64,000 nucleotides of DNA from Clostridia bacterium. GTDB taxonomy: Bacteria; Bacillota; Clostridia; TANB77; CAG-508. Below, in pieces: positions 54,950 through 64,000 of the stretch. Position numbers and translations under genes: made by a program. How positions within the stretch are numbered: the first letter of the stretch is position 1; the number at the start of each line of letters is the position of its first letter. Below the pieces are notes generated by a model. It was not told the DNA's origin. It saw only the letters and a list, made by a program, of their open reading frames with translations, and did not search any database. The DNA lies in NCBI GenBank assembly GCA_017429505.1, contig JAFROW010000009.1:1-64000 (forward strand), given 5' to 3'.

Positions 54950-55747
54950 TTATTTAATAACTCTCATTAAAAATCCATAAATTTGTTTTCTATCTTCTTT
55001 AATTTCAGATACCTTTATAAGCACTTTATCGAGATAATGTGGATAAAGATTAAATCTTGCTGGAACTCTTATTAAGCATGTTACATTTGTTATATCTAAT
55101 TGCACAATTATTCCACTATTTTTCTTTGGAAATGCAATAACTTTTCCAGTATATTCTCCATTTTCAGTTATATATTTTCTAATATTTTTAAATGGATTTT
55201 CTAAAAAACATTTTGCATCTAACTCATAAATGTTGTTTTCTATATCTATTCTCTTAATTCTAACCTTTACGAAATCACCTGGAATATAATAATCTTTACA
55301 ATTTAAAATATATGTATGCTGCAAGTTTTCTGCATTTATTTTAACCTCTTTTCCATATAGTTCAACAATAATATGTTTTACCCCAACAGCAATAATTCTA
55401 ACTTTTACAGTATCATTTTGCTTTAGTTTTGGAAGTTCTATCTTTGCTCTTAATTCCATTGCATCTACTCTACTTCCTATTGCAAGATTAGATATTTCAT
55501 CTATTTCCATAACTAAAAAATCTATCTCTGCTCCAAGCATTCCACGAATAACCGATTTATTTGTTTTTGTAATACCCAGATGACTACTTGGAATAAGTAT
55601 TTTTATATCTTCATACCAAAGAATTGCACAAGAAATGTTTTCATTTTTTAATTTATAGTATTCATCTTCGATTCCTGTTATTTTTCCTGTAAGTATTCTC
55701 TTTTCCTCTCTACTTCTCATTAGTTCCTTCATTGCAAGTTCGTTCAA
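54950..55747 (-). CDS. S1-domain RNA-binding protein
   Basis: 265 residues from a TTG at 55747 (GGGGGTG 5 bases before). At least two S1/OB-fold repeats are visible in the middle and C-terminal parts (E-Y-T-G-K-V-I-A-F-P-K-K-N-S-G-I-I-V-Q-L near 210-230). It is similar to ribosomal protein S1 or to S1-like proteins of Firmicutes elements. Binds RNA; role in the element unknown. Confidence 0.65.
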   Translation of the reverse strand: MNELAMKELMRSREEKRILTGKITGIEDEYYKLKNENISCAILWYEDIKILIPSSHLGITKTNKSVIRGMLGAEIDFLVMEIDEISNLAIGSRVDAMELRAKIELPKLKQNDTVKVRIIAVGVKHIIVELYGKEVKINAENLQHTYILNCKDYYIPGDFVKVRIKRIDIENNIYELDAKCFLENPFKNIRKYITENGEYTGKVIAFPKKNSGIIVQLDITNVTCLIRVPARFNLYPHYLDKVLIKVSEIKEDRKQIYGFLMRVIK

Positions 55748-55765
55748 ATTATCACCCCCAAACAA

Positions 55766-55795
55766 AAAAAGCACTACAAAACGTAAATGCTTTTT
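55766..55795 (-). terminator. Terminator of the small gene at 55797
   Basis: AAAAAGCA / TGCTTTTT stem (55766-55773, 55788-55795) with a T-run. Confidence 0.65.
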
Positions 55796-55796
55796 G

Positions 55797-56096
55797 TTAG
55801 TTTAGCCATAGTTTTATTGGCTCATTATTTATTATAAGTGGCCTACCACTAAATTTACTTTCTAATTCTTTTGCAGGAATATCATTATTCGAAATCATAC
55901 TTTTTGCAAATTCCATAAGTTCAATTTCATAATCTTCTCTTGATTTTCCTTTTACAGAATCATGCTTGTACATATAAGTTAATGTATCTTTACAATCACT
56001 TATATGGTTATATATTTTTTTCTTGTCTGATGTTTTTTCATTTATCCAATTTTTCTTTATATTTTGTAAATCTCCATAGTTTATTGTTAATACCAT
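55797..56096 (-). CDS. Small hypothetical protein of the element
   Basis: 99 residues from the ATG at 56096. Charged, helical, W at the end; no family recognised. It sits between the S1-like gene and the coupling protein. Confidence 0.5.
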   Translation of the reverse strand: MVLTINYGDLQNIKKNWINEKTSDKKKIYNHISDCKDTLTYMYKHDSVKGKSREDYEIELMEFAKSMISNNDIPAKELESKFSGRPLIINNEPIKLWLN

Positions 56097-56205
56097 TATT
56101 ATCACATCCATTCCTATAGCAAAATGCTATTTCTTTTCATTTGATAAATTTTGTTTTATCAATCATATCACAGATTTTTACAAATATCAACATCAAAAAA
56201 TGTTT

Positions 56206-57933
56206 TTAATAATTATAAAAATTCTTTTTAGGTTCAGGTAAATCAGGTTCAATTATTTCTTCTTTTGCTGTATTTTGTGGTACATTTTTCGCCCATTCAG
56301 GATTATATTCATTAATTGGACTATCCTTTAATTTCTTACAAGCAGGATGATCTGTATATATAACCTTATCCAAAAGTACAGGTTTATTTCCTCTTAAATT
56401 TACAATAAGTTTATTTACTGGAAGTCTTAAAATTTCATCTTTGTTTATTAAATTTCTTTCTATTGTTGAGACATTTTTTTGACCTAAATCTCCTATATCA
56501 CCTTCTAGAGAATTTTCTTTTCTTATAGATGTTGTTTCAACTGTTGCAACTCCTATTAAATCGCAAAAAAATTCTGCTGTAGGAACATCTGTAATTCCCA
56601 TGCTTATTCTCGTATCACAATTTCCCACTATTTCATCAGAAATACCATTTGGATATCTCGAATCTAATTGTGGTTTATTTTGTAGTATTGGAATTAGTCC
56701 TATTCCCCTACTTCTAACTGTACTTATTTTTTTATTGAAATCTGGTATTTGTCCTAAATTTGCAAACTCGTCTAGAAAAAAATACACTTCATTTTCGCAT
56801 TTTCCATCTGGTCTTGAATCTGCATATCTTACAAGTTTTATAAATAAAAAAGTATAAAATAAAGATGCAATAAAATCAAACGAAGAATCCATATCAGATG
56901 TTATTATATAATATATACATGGCTCTTTTCCAGGTAAGCAAAGGTCGATATCTGTCTCTGATGTTAGTCTTTGAAGGTCCTCATTTTGAAACATTTGAAG
57001 TCTAGTTCCAAGTCCTGTTATTACTGATGCCTTAATTGTATCACTACCTGATGCAAATATGTTATAACTCATTCTTGCAGGGCTATCAGATTCAAGTCTT
57101 CCAAACTTTTCACTTATTTCCCCTATATCTCCTCCTGCAACATATTTATATACTTCAGTTAAATTATTTTTATCAGAAATACCTTGTAAAAAATAAAATT
57201 CAAATGCCTTTAGTAAATTTTCTTCAGCACGTGGCCAAAACTCATCTCCACCTTTGTCATGCCTTTGTGTGTTTGATATTATTACATCACTCGATGTTTG
57301 AACATCTGTTATTGTTTCATTTTCCCCCAATGGATTCCATCTATCTGAATGTTTCATATCTTTTAGATTAAGCACCTTTACCGTGTAACCTAAATTTTTA
57401 AAGTAACTTGATGTCTTTCTATAAATCTCACCTTTTGGATCTGTACAAATAATTGATTTTTTATATAATGATAATTCTAGTAAATTAGTAAGAACAAATC
57501 CTATTGTTTTCATACTTCCGGAACTTCCGAATACACATATATTTTTATTGAAAAAACTCTCAAATGGGAGTTTTAATGTTTTATTATCATATTTTCCAAG
57601 TATGATGCCTGGTTTTTCAAATGATAAAACACTTTCCATTTCATTTTTAGTCATCCAACTTGCTGTTCCATGTGTTCCATCTTCAGTTTTAAATTTAATG
57701 CCTTTATTTTCAATTTTTCTGTATTTGATAACAAGTAATATATCTCCTATAATAAAAAACGAAATAAGGGCAATTATGAAGCAAATAATGGTATATATTT
57801 TTGAATTTAATAGATTGTTTTTATTAAAACATTTTTCAAGTACATAAAAATAGTTACCTATGTTAAAATCTATAACTATATTTACAGCAAATATAAAAAT
57901 AATAAAAATATATAGTTTAATTTTTTTAGCCAT
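56206..57933 (-). CDS. VirD4/TraG-type coupling protein
   Basis: 575 residues. Two N-terminal membrane spans (about 5-22 and 47-70), then the ATPase. Walker A G-S-S-G-S-M-K-T (about 137-144), D-P-K-G-E-I-Y near 165, Walker B F-F-L-D-E-F-A-N-L-G (about 388-397). It delivers DNA with its relaxase to the secretion channel during conjugation. AGAGG precedes its ATG. Strong evidence that the block is a conjugative or mobilisable element. The remaining transfer genes probably lie right of the window. Confidence 0.92.
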   Translation of the reverse strand: MAKKIKLYIFIIFIFAVNIVIDFNIGNYFYVLEKCFNKNNLLNSKIYTIICFIIALISFFIIGDILLVIKYRKIENKGIKFKTEDGTHGTASWMTKNEMESVLSFEKPGIILGKYDNKTLKLPFESFFNKNICVFGSSGSMKTIGFVLTNLLELSLYKKSIICTDPKGEIYRKTSSYFKNLGYTVKVLNLKDMKHSDRWNPLGENETITDVQTSSDVIISNTQRHDKGGDEFWPRAEENLLKAFEFYFLQGISDKNNLTEVYKYVAGGDIGEISEKFGRLESDSPARMSYNIFASGSDTIKASVITGLGTRLQMFQNEDLQRLTSETDIDLCLPGKEPCIYYIITSDMDSSFDFIASLFYTFLFIKLVRYADSRPDGKCENEVYFFLDEFANLGQIPDFNKKISTVRSRGIGLIPILQNKPQLDSRYPNGISDEIVGNCDTRISMGITDVPTAEFFCDLIGVATVETTSIRKENSLEGDIGDLGQKNVSTIERNLINKDEILRLPVNKLIVNLRGNKPVLLDKVIYTDHPACKKLKDSPINEYNPEWAKNVPQNTAKEEIIEPDLPEPKKNFYNY

Positions 57934-58840
57934 ACAAAATCCTCTTTAAATCCACATATTTATCCACATCGATTATGCTATAATTTGCTTTTGGAAGTTC
58001 TTTTTTTATTTCATCTTTTAGTTCAATTGGGCATATAACATCTGCATTTCTATTCTTATTTACTTCTAAAAATTGTTTTAATCTACTTACTTTTTCTGTG
58101 TCATAAAACCAATTAAAGTAAGAAACAAATTTATGTTTATGATCTGTATAATCACAAAATCTGTATTCAGCAAGTTCGAGTTTAGTCCAATATGTATTTC
58201 TTATAACATCACTCCATCTTATGCTATTTATGTACTGCATTCTTTTTCTATTTTCTTCAGTATCTTTTATAATTAATACTTGATTTTTACCAAAAGTAAA
58301 ATTATTTTTGTTTAGTTTGACACCTTCTTCTACTAAAACTATGATATTATCACTAAATTGCTCTTTTTGTATATCATATACAACTGACATTATATATCTA
58401 TTATCACGATTTTTTGATATATAGTATGTTAAGTATTCTATTCCATTTATGTCTAGCATACCAATAAATTTTCTAGATTTTACTGTTATTGTTTCTTTGT
58501 CTTTTATAGAAATAGATGGAGTAAATTTTACATTTTCACTTTTATTGTAATATGACCCTACATTGCTTATACACAAAAGCCTTGGTATATATTTTGTATT
58601 TCTATTTATTGGATTATATTCGTATCCATATGTTTTAATAAAACTTATTCCCATTTCACCTAGCATAAGTGTTAATCTATTTCTTTTTAAATATCCACTT
58701 TCAACTAACCTTGTAATTCTTTTTCTATAATATTTATTTGTACTGAAAAAATACTTTGCATCATTTACTGATATATACTGATATATTGCAATAAATTTCA
58801 ACAAAGATATTTCCTCTGCATTTTTTGGAAAATAATTCAA
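57926..58840 (-). CDS. Mobile-element protein, winged-helix N-terminus
   Basis: 304 residues starting at a TTG (58840) behind GGGGGTG. The first 70 residues (E-I-S-L-L-K-F-I-A-I-Y-Q-Y-I-S-V-N-D-A-K, Y-Y-R-K-R-I-T-R-L-V-E-S-G-Y-L) form a winged helix. The rest is alpha/beta. It ends inside the coupling-protein start (8-base overlap), so they are expressed together. Related in layout to replication-relaxation proteins; not certain. Confidence 0.6.
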   Translation of the reverse strand: MNYFPKNAEEISLLKFIAIYQYISVNDAKYFFSTNKYYRKRITRLVESGYLKRNRLTLMLGEMGISFIKTYGYEYNPINRNTKYIPRLLCISNVGSYYNKSENVKFTPSISIKDKETITVKSRKFIGMLDINGIEYLTYYISKNRDNRYIMSVVYDIQKEQFSDNIIVLVEEGVKLNKNNFTFGKNQVLIIKDTEENRKRMQYINSIRWSDVIRNTYWTKLELAEYRFCDYTDHKHKFVSYFNWFYDTEKVSRLKQFLEVNKNRNADVICPIELKDEIKKELPKANYSIIDVDKYVDLKRILYG

Positions 58841-59010
58841 ACAATCACCCCCTAAAACATTTTAAATTTTTCTTAAATAGATTGTGGCAGAAATGCGACA
58901 GTTTCACAGCCGCCTTCCTACCTATGATGGATTTTGGAGCACGGACATTTAAAAAATTCATATATTTCAATACTTTCAATTTTCAACACTGTCGAATTTT
59001 TTAAAATTTT

Positions 59011-59619
59011 CTAATTTATTTTTTCTCTACTATTGGATACAAATTTTGATAAGAATTTTTCTATTTCTTTGCTATTAAAAACATAAACTTCTGTATGTGG
59101 AATATCCGAATATTCTCCCTTAGCTGCATAAAACATTTTAGATATGTTATCATCTTTTATTACTTCTGACATTATCAATGCATCAGATATTGGCTTTATA
59201 TATTTGTTGTCAATATCCCAACCTGATATGTTATCACACACCTTGATATAAATAAAAACTTCATCTCCAAAAGAAAAAGCATAAGGTTTAGTTACCTCTG
59301 CCACATTTAAAAGTATTCTTTTTTGTGTTTGTGTTTTTAAATTTTTATATGTTGGTAAAACATCAGGTATGTATATTTGTAATACCCCATCATCAAAATA
59401 TGCTGAATAATAATTATCAATTGTTTTTATTTTTTCGTAATCAAATTCAGCATTTTTATTATATGTCTTAATTTCTGATAAAATATTATATCTTGTTTTT
59501 TCAAATTTTTTCAAAAAACTCTCTATTTGAAAATCTGTTATACTTACATTTGATACTATTGAATCAACACTTTCTTTTAACTCTAAAAAATTTTTCTTTA
59601 ATCTATTATTTATAATCAT
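59011..59619 (-). CDS. RusA-like protein
   Basis: 202 residues. The C-terminal part has D-I-D-N-K-Y-I-K-P-I-S-D-A-L (about 137-150) and I-K-D-D-N-I-S (about 156-162), the acidic motifs of RusA-type Holliday-junction resolvases. The N-terminal part is a helical extension of about 100 residues. It may cut branched DNA during transfer or replication of the element. Confidence 0.6.
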   Translation of the reverse strand: MIINNRLKKNFLELKESVDSIVSNVSITDFQIESFLKKFEKTRYNILSEIKTYNKNAEFDYEKIKTIDNYYSAYFDDGVLQIYIPDVLPTYKNLKTQTQKRILLNVAEVTKPYAFSFGDEVFIYIKVCDNISGWDIDNKYIKPISDALIMSEVIKDDNISKMFYAAKGEYSDIPHTEVYVFNSKEIEKFLSKFVSNSREKIN

Positions 59620-59679
59620 TGTAATAAATCCTTTCTTTAGAATATTTTTTGAAGGGAAATACTATAAAGAAAGCACTTA

Positions 59680-59955
59680 CTATTTTGCTCCATTTATAAA
59701 TTCTTCATATGCTCCAAATATCTTCTCTGTTAGTTCTGTTCTAACCTCTGAATTTAGGGGATGACATATATCTCTATATGTCTTTTCTTCTGACCTTAAT
59801 TTTCTCGCTGGCATAGACAAAAATCTATGACCATTTTCTCTTTCTACTAGTGCAATACCTCTAATAATAAATACTCCATTTAAAACAATATTTGCATAAG
59901 CAACAACTGGCCCTCTATTATAAGCCTTAAAAATTTTAATATCTGTAATATCCAT
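59680..59955 (-). CDS. spoVG: SpoVG family protein
   Basis: 91 residues. M-D-I-T-D-I-K, F-L-S-M-P-A-R-K and D-I-C-H-P-L-N-S are the SpoVG family blocks. SpoVG is a conserved DNA/RNA-binding regulator of Firmicutes. AGGAGG precedes the ATG. This copy is inside the element, between the RusA-like gene and the adhesin, and is likely an element copy. Confidence 0.85.
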   Translation of the reverse strand: MDITDIKIFKAYNRGPVVAYANIVLNGVFIIRGIALVERENGHRFLSMPARKLRSEEKTYRDICHPLNSEVRTELTEKIFGAYEEFINGAK

Positions 59956-60008
59956 AATTACATCCTCCTATAAATTAAATTTTTTGAAGGGATTTTCTAT
60001 TTATAGGA

Positions 60009-60527
60009 CTATTTTTTTCTCTTTAAATAAATTATTCCCGCAGTCATTAAGATAACTGATATAATTGCTATTGCAATTAATGCAACCATACTAAATGTTA
60101 TTCCAGTATGTACATCAGGAATTTTTTCATTTTCAAATTCAAATTTATATGCAAAATCTTCATCTGCTGTTATTTCTTTATTATTTACAAATACTCCTTT
60201 ATCATTAATTTTTATCTTAACAACTTTATCAGATAATTTGTAATTTTTAGGACTAGAGATTTCTTTTGCATAGAATGTTCCATATCTTAAATCTTCAAAT
60301 GTTACTGTACCTTCTCTTTTGTTTGAATCTACCATTTGAATTAATTTTGTACATTCCTTATCTTCATATAATCCAAATGTAAATTTAGATTTTATTATTT
60401 CTTTAGTATCTTTATCTATTTTTACAAGTGTTATATCTGTTAAAATAGGTTTATCTTTCATTTCTATTTTTTGGTCTTGTTTATCATTAGAAACCGTAAA
60501 TGTAATTGATTCTGCTACTTCGTATCC
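60009..60527 (-). CDS. Thioester/SpaA adhesin, segment 3 of 3 (C-terminal domains and anchor)
   Basis: Third and last part of one gene that runs 63961 to 60009 and holds two CGG sites; it starts with GGA at 60527, immediately after recoding site 5. 172 residues: the end of a SpaA (Cna-B type) domain starting G-Y-E-V-A-E-S-I-T-F, another SpaA domain with K-E-I-S-S-P-K-N-Y, then I-P-D-V-H-T-G, a membrane span (M-V-A-L-I-A-I-A-I-I-S-V) and K-R-K-K. The last three elements form a cell-wall sorting signal in the right place, but the motif is P-D-V-H-T-G and not L-P-x-T-G. Without the shift the product has no anchor. Confidence 0.8.
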   Translation of the reverse strand, partial: GYEVAESITFTVSNDKQDQKIEMKDKPILTDITLVKIDKDTKEIIKSKFTFGLYEDKECTKLIQMVDSNKREGTVTFEDLRYGTFYAKEISSPKNYKLSDKVVKIKINDKGVFVNNKEITADEDFAYKFEFENEKIPDVHTGITFSMVALIAIAIISVILMTAGIIYLKRKK

Positions 60528-60528
60528 G
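60526..60528 (-). other. In-frame CGG, +1 recoding site 5
   Basis: Frame 0 reads TAC CGG ATA CGA AGT and then ends 13 codons on. Omitting the C gives TAC GGA TAC GAA (Tyr-Gly-Tyr-Glu), the end of the E-x-x-x-P-x-G-Y box that closes SpaA domains. Confidence 0.72.
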
Positions 60529-62547
60529 GTATGGGCATGTAGTTTCAATTAATGTATAGGTATGATTTTCTTCTAAGTTACTTGTATAATGTGGAGTGTC
60601 TGTACTTACCCATTCCTCAACTATATTGCCATCTTCATCAACGATTTTTAAATTTGCTCCCGGAAGTTCTTCACCTGTTGTAATATCTGTTTTAGATATT
60701 ATAACTACTTTATCTACCATAGTTACTTTTTGTATTTCATAGGTATCTAAAACTTCAAATTCGACATCTGTTGCTTTTACAAAATTATCAGGTGCAATTT
60801 CTTCTCTTAATATGAATTTACCAGGTTTTAAGCCTTCTATTAAATGAGTTTTATCTTTTTGAGATACCCATTCATCAATCAAAGTACCTTCGCTATCATA
60901 GACTTGAAGTTTAGCCCCCTCAAGTTCTCCATCTCCTGTTATTGTTGTTTTAGAAAACTCTGTTATTGTAGTTTGATTTTCAATATTAAGATTTACATTT
61001 ATATTTTTTGTAGTGTTATCCTCTTGTGTAAATATAACATCATATTCTTTTGTATCTAATGCTGCTCCATCTATTGTTTTTAATTCTTTTAAGAAATAAG
61101 TACCAAGATGTAGGTTTTCAATAGATAATTTTCCATCTTTATCTAGGTTATATTCTCCAATTTTTGTTCCTTTTTGATATATTATTTCTCCATCTGCAGG
61201 ATCTAAAATATCATCTCTTGCATAAAGTCCAAATGAAATTTTAGTATAATCAATATCTTTAATTAGTGTTGTATCAACATTTTGTCTTAATTTAACTGTT
61301 TTTGTTATATTTAAATTTCCTTTTGCCTCTTCATTTCCTACTGTAACAGTTATATGTGCATCATAGTCATCATCATACTCAATGTCTTTTACATCATTAT
61401 TTAATTCAAATATAACATCTTTTTCAAGTTTTATATATTTGTCTGGAACTTTGATTTCATCTATTTTATATTTTCCAGCTGCAAGTTTTGTTTCAGTAGA
61501 TGCTACTCCATTTTCATCTGTAGTCCAATTATCTACATATTTATTTCCTACTTTGCATTTTACTTTTTCCCATTCATTATTATCATTTTGTTTATATAGT
61601 GAAAATGTTGCATTTGAAAATGTTATTGTTTTTCCTGTTTCACTATCTATTTTTATAATTTTTAAATAACTTTCAAAAGGTGTGTCATTTTCCACAAATT
61701 CTTTTATTGGAGTATCTGAATCTTCATCTATTGTAACCTTAAACTCTTCTACAGTATTTATTTCTGGACTAGGAGTAAATGTCTCATTTACTACATATTT
61801 TCCATATGCAAGTAAACTAGAAACTCCATGGCCATTACTTCCTGTCTTAAATACTGAATATTCATCTTCAGCAAATTCTGAAAGATGTTTTTGTGCTTCT
61901 TTAAATGAACCATATTTTTTTACATATCTTTCAAGTATTGCAGTAAACTCTGCACCTTCTATTACTTTTGCTGTATTATTTTTTATAGATGAGATTTTAA
62001 TAACCTCGAATTTTGCCTTTTGAACTCTATCATTTTCTTTTGCATTAAATGTTACAACATCTGTAGCACTGTCTTTGTATTGTAAATTATAAATGTGCTT
62101 TTCAGTATCAAGAACATAACCTGTTCCTGCTTTTGTCTCTTTCGAATAATACATACCTATAGGAATTTGTGAAATTTTACTACCACTTGCAACAAGATTA
62201 GCCTTTGTTGATGTATTTGTTACTTTTGCAGTAGCAATTCCCTTTTTATCAAATGTATAAGTTCCAAGTTCATCATCTTTTGAAAAATACTTTATAGTCC
62301 TGTTTACATTGTAAATATCTTCATTAGCATATAAAGTGTATACTGTTCCTTCTATAGTTGCATCTCCATGATGATACTCTCCATCAAATCTTGCACTATT
62401 TCCAGTATCGACATCTTCTTTTACAATTGAAATTTCTCCAGTTGGCTCTTTATTTACAACATCTTTTATTTCTAAAACAACCACAGGTGTATTTTGATTT
62501 TTATATTCTAAATTTGCTGTATATGTTGTGTTATTTAATAAAAATCC
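60529..62547 (-). CDS. Thioester/SpaA adhesin, segment 2 of 3 (tandem SpaA domains)
   Basis: Starts with GGA at 62547 directly after recoding site 6 and continues for 673 codons to the next site. It contains about six SpaA/Cna-B domains with intramolecular isopeptide-type boxes at domain ends (K-E-T-K-A-G-T-G-Y, D-E-I-K-V-P-D-K-Y, K-E-L-K-T-I-D-G, R-E-E-I-A-P-D-N-F, I-E-T-T-C-P-Y-G-Y). One domain is less regular (residues around T-F-T-P-S-P-E-I-N). As a separate ORF it would lack a signal peptide, a real start and an anchor. Confidence 0.8.
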
Positions 62548-62548
62548 G
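62546..62548 (-). other. In-frame CGG, +1 recoding site 6
   Basis: Frame 0 reads CCA AAT CGG ATT then stops within 5 codons. Omitting the C gives CCA AAT GGA TTT (Pro-Asn-Gly-Phe), the standard continuation after the V-Y-E-S-V-A-P-N box of a SpaA domain. Confidence 0.72.
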
Positions 62549-63961
62549 ATTTGGTGCAACACTTTCATATACTAGGTACTTTCCAAGATGCATATTATCT
62601 AGTGTTGCAATTCCTGTTGTTTCATTAGATGTAATTGTTGCAACTATATCTCCTGCACTATAATATTTTGTTTTGCCTGATGCACTTTTTATATCTTCTG
62701 CTGCTTTTACCTTAAATTGAGCCCCACCTATTTTTGCTCCATTAGAATCAACCTTATATATTAAAAGTTTTCCAGTAGGCTCATTATTTTTAAATGAAAC
62801 AGTTGAAGTTTCTCCATTTGTTATTGTTACTTTTTTTACTGTGTTATCTAATAAATATCCAGGTGCAGCCTTGATTTCCTTTATGTATATATCTCCTGTA
62901 GAAAGTCCATCAAATAAGATTTCTCCTTTTTCGTCAGTTGTTGCAGTTGCAATTTTTTCTGTACATGCCTCATCTTCAAATATTCTAAATTGACATCCTG
63001 CAAGTGGCATATCATTTGAATCTGTTTTCTTTAATAATAATTCTCCACTTTCAATTCCTATATTAAAAGTAAAAGATTCAGGATCAACATAGTTTGAGAA
63101 TAATAGATTTTGTATTGAACCTTTAGAAAAGTGAAAATATAAATATGTAGACATTTTAGTAGAGTCAAATTTATCTCCATTAGGTAATAACTGATATATG
63201 TCATATTTATATGATTTAAATTTAACTGTTGTTGCATCTGTATTTTCTGAAACTGTAACTACTAAATCATTACTTCCCTTTTCGTGAGCAAATGTAACTC
63301 CACTCACTCTTTGAGAAAATGCAGGATATGTTTCTAAAACACTGTTTTTATCAGTATATGTTTTTGTTTCTCCGAGTTCTATTTGTTTAGTTTTACCATC
63401 AAAAGAAATTCCTTTTCCATGATATTTATCATAATTTTCTTGTGTTTTCTCTAACCAATCAGAATATATAGATGATGACATATATGTTGATTTCCAACTA
63501 CCTCTTGAAGGTGCTCCATAATCTGAGTTTATATTGTTTTTTATATACTCCCATACATACTGTTGTGTTGCACATGCTGCTTTCTTTGCAGCAGTAGAAT
63601 CAGGAAGATCAGTACCATATTTCATAACATATCCAAAATAAATCATCTCGCATATTTTCTTGTATGATTTCCTATCTTCTTTTAATTCAACTTTAAATTC
63701 ATCATCATATTCATAAGTTCCTCCACCTGGAGAAGTTTCTCCATATTGTGCACAAAATACTAAATATGTTTTTGAATCATATTTTGCATAATGTAGTTCA
63801 TGTCCATAGTCACTTAAACTACCTGAAACAACTCCAAACTTTGCATCATCATCAATTTCTGTTATGTATTTAGCAAATACAGATATTGGCATCATTCCAA
63901 GTATTGTAACAATTAGCATTAAAACTGCTAATAGTTTTGTAAAAATTTTCTTTTTTACCAT
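62549..63961 (-). CDS. Thioester/SpaA adhesin, segment 1 of 3 (signal peptide, thioester domain, first SpaA domains)
   Basis: 471 residues before the first CGG. A signal peptide (about 1-30) is followed by a thioester domain: Cys70 in Y-L-V-F-C-A-Q-Y-G and Gln133 in A-T-Q-Q-Y-V-W-E-Y can form an internal thioester that bonds covalently to host or surface targets. Two SpaA domains follow (about 305-390, 395-471). The rest of the gene (segments 2 and 3) supplies the stalk and anchor, giving 1316 residues in total. AGGAAGGAG precedes the ATG. As a separate product this part would be secreted without an anchor. Confidence 0.88.
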
Positions 63962-64000
63962 TTTAAAATCTCTCCTTCCTTAAAAAAAGAACTCTTTCGA

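Overview
The window is from a very AT-rich, low-GC Gram-positive bacterium, most likely a member of the Clostridia. The evidence is strong AGGAGG-type ribosome binding sites, many lipoproteins with lgt and lspA, an LL-diaminopimelate aminotransferase, SpoVG and AbrB-type regulators, a c-di-GMP-I riboswitch, and small clostridial protein families. Nearly every gene is on the minus strand. The main exceptions are one small gene near 1.6 kb and a regulatory block at 52.1-54.4 kb.

Layout. 0-10.8 kb: small regulators and stress or membrane proteins, then dapL-dapF (lysine and cell wall), pyrG with an attenuator-like leader, and an SGNH hydrolase. 10.8-20 kb: two ECF sigma systems (one sigma fused to its own membrane and surface domain, one paired with a DUF4179 anti-sigma), a MecA-like penicillin-binding protein, and a membrane protein under a c-di-GMP-I riboswitch. 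20-21.4 kb: a tyrosine recombinase beside a recombination-site array resembling the TnpI/IRS arrangement. 21.7-26.3 kb: a MarR / two radical-SAM-type / YjbR-EVE / esterase / exonuclease cluster. 26.4-41.5 kb: an expanded set of lipoproteins and surface proteins around lgt-lspA. 41.5-64 kb: an integrative conjugative (or related mobile) element with primase-like, ArdC-like, PcfJ/PcfK-like, SSB, bS6, Rad50-like, VirD4-like, SpoVG and RusA-like proteins, its own regulatory module, a long structured leader RNA, and a giant thioester/SpaA adhesin.

Main discovery. Six junctions in five different genes are split by exactly one extra base. In all six the extra base is a C directly in front of a glycine codon (GGA five times, GGT once), so the frame-0 codon at the break is always CGG. 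Skipping that C restores a long, coherent protein each time. I read every CGG trinucleotide I could find in the coding sequence of the window (roughly 18,000-19,000 codons by my estimate) and found no other in-frame CGG. CGG therefore does not appear to be used as an ordinary arginine codon here. It appears to be a +1 shift site, or CGGN is read as a four-base glycine codon. The sites occur in housekeeping-type small genes, a lipoprotein, a mobile-element gene and twice in the adhesin, so this looks like a property of the organism's decoding and not of one gene. Each affected gene would be called as two or three broken ORFs by a standard gene finder.
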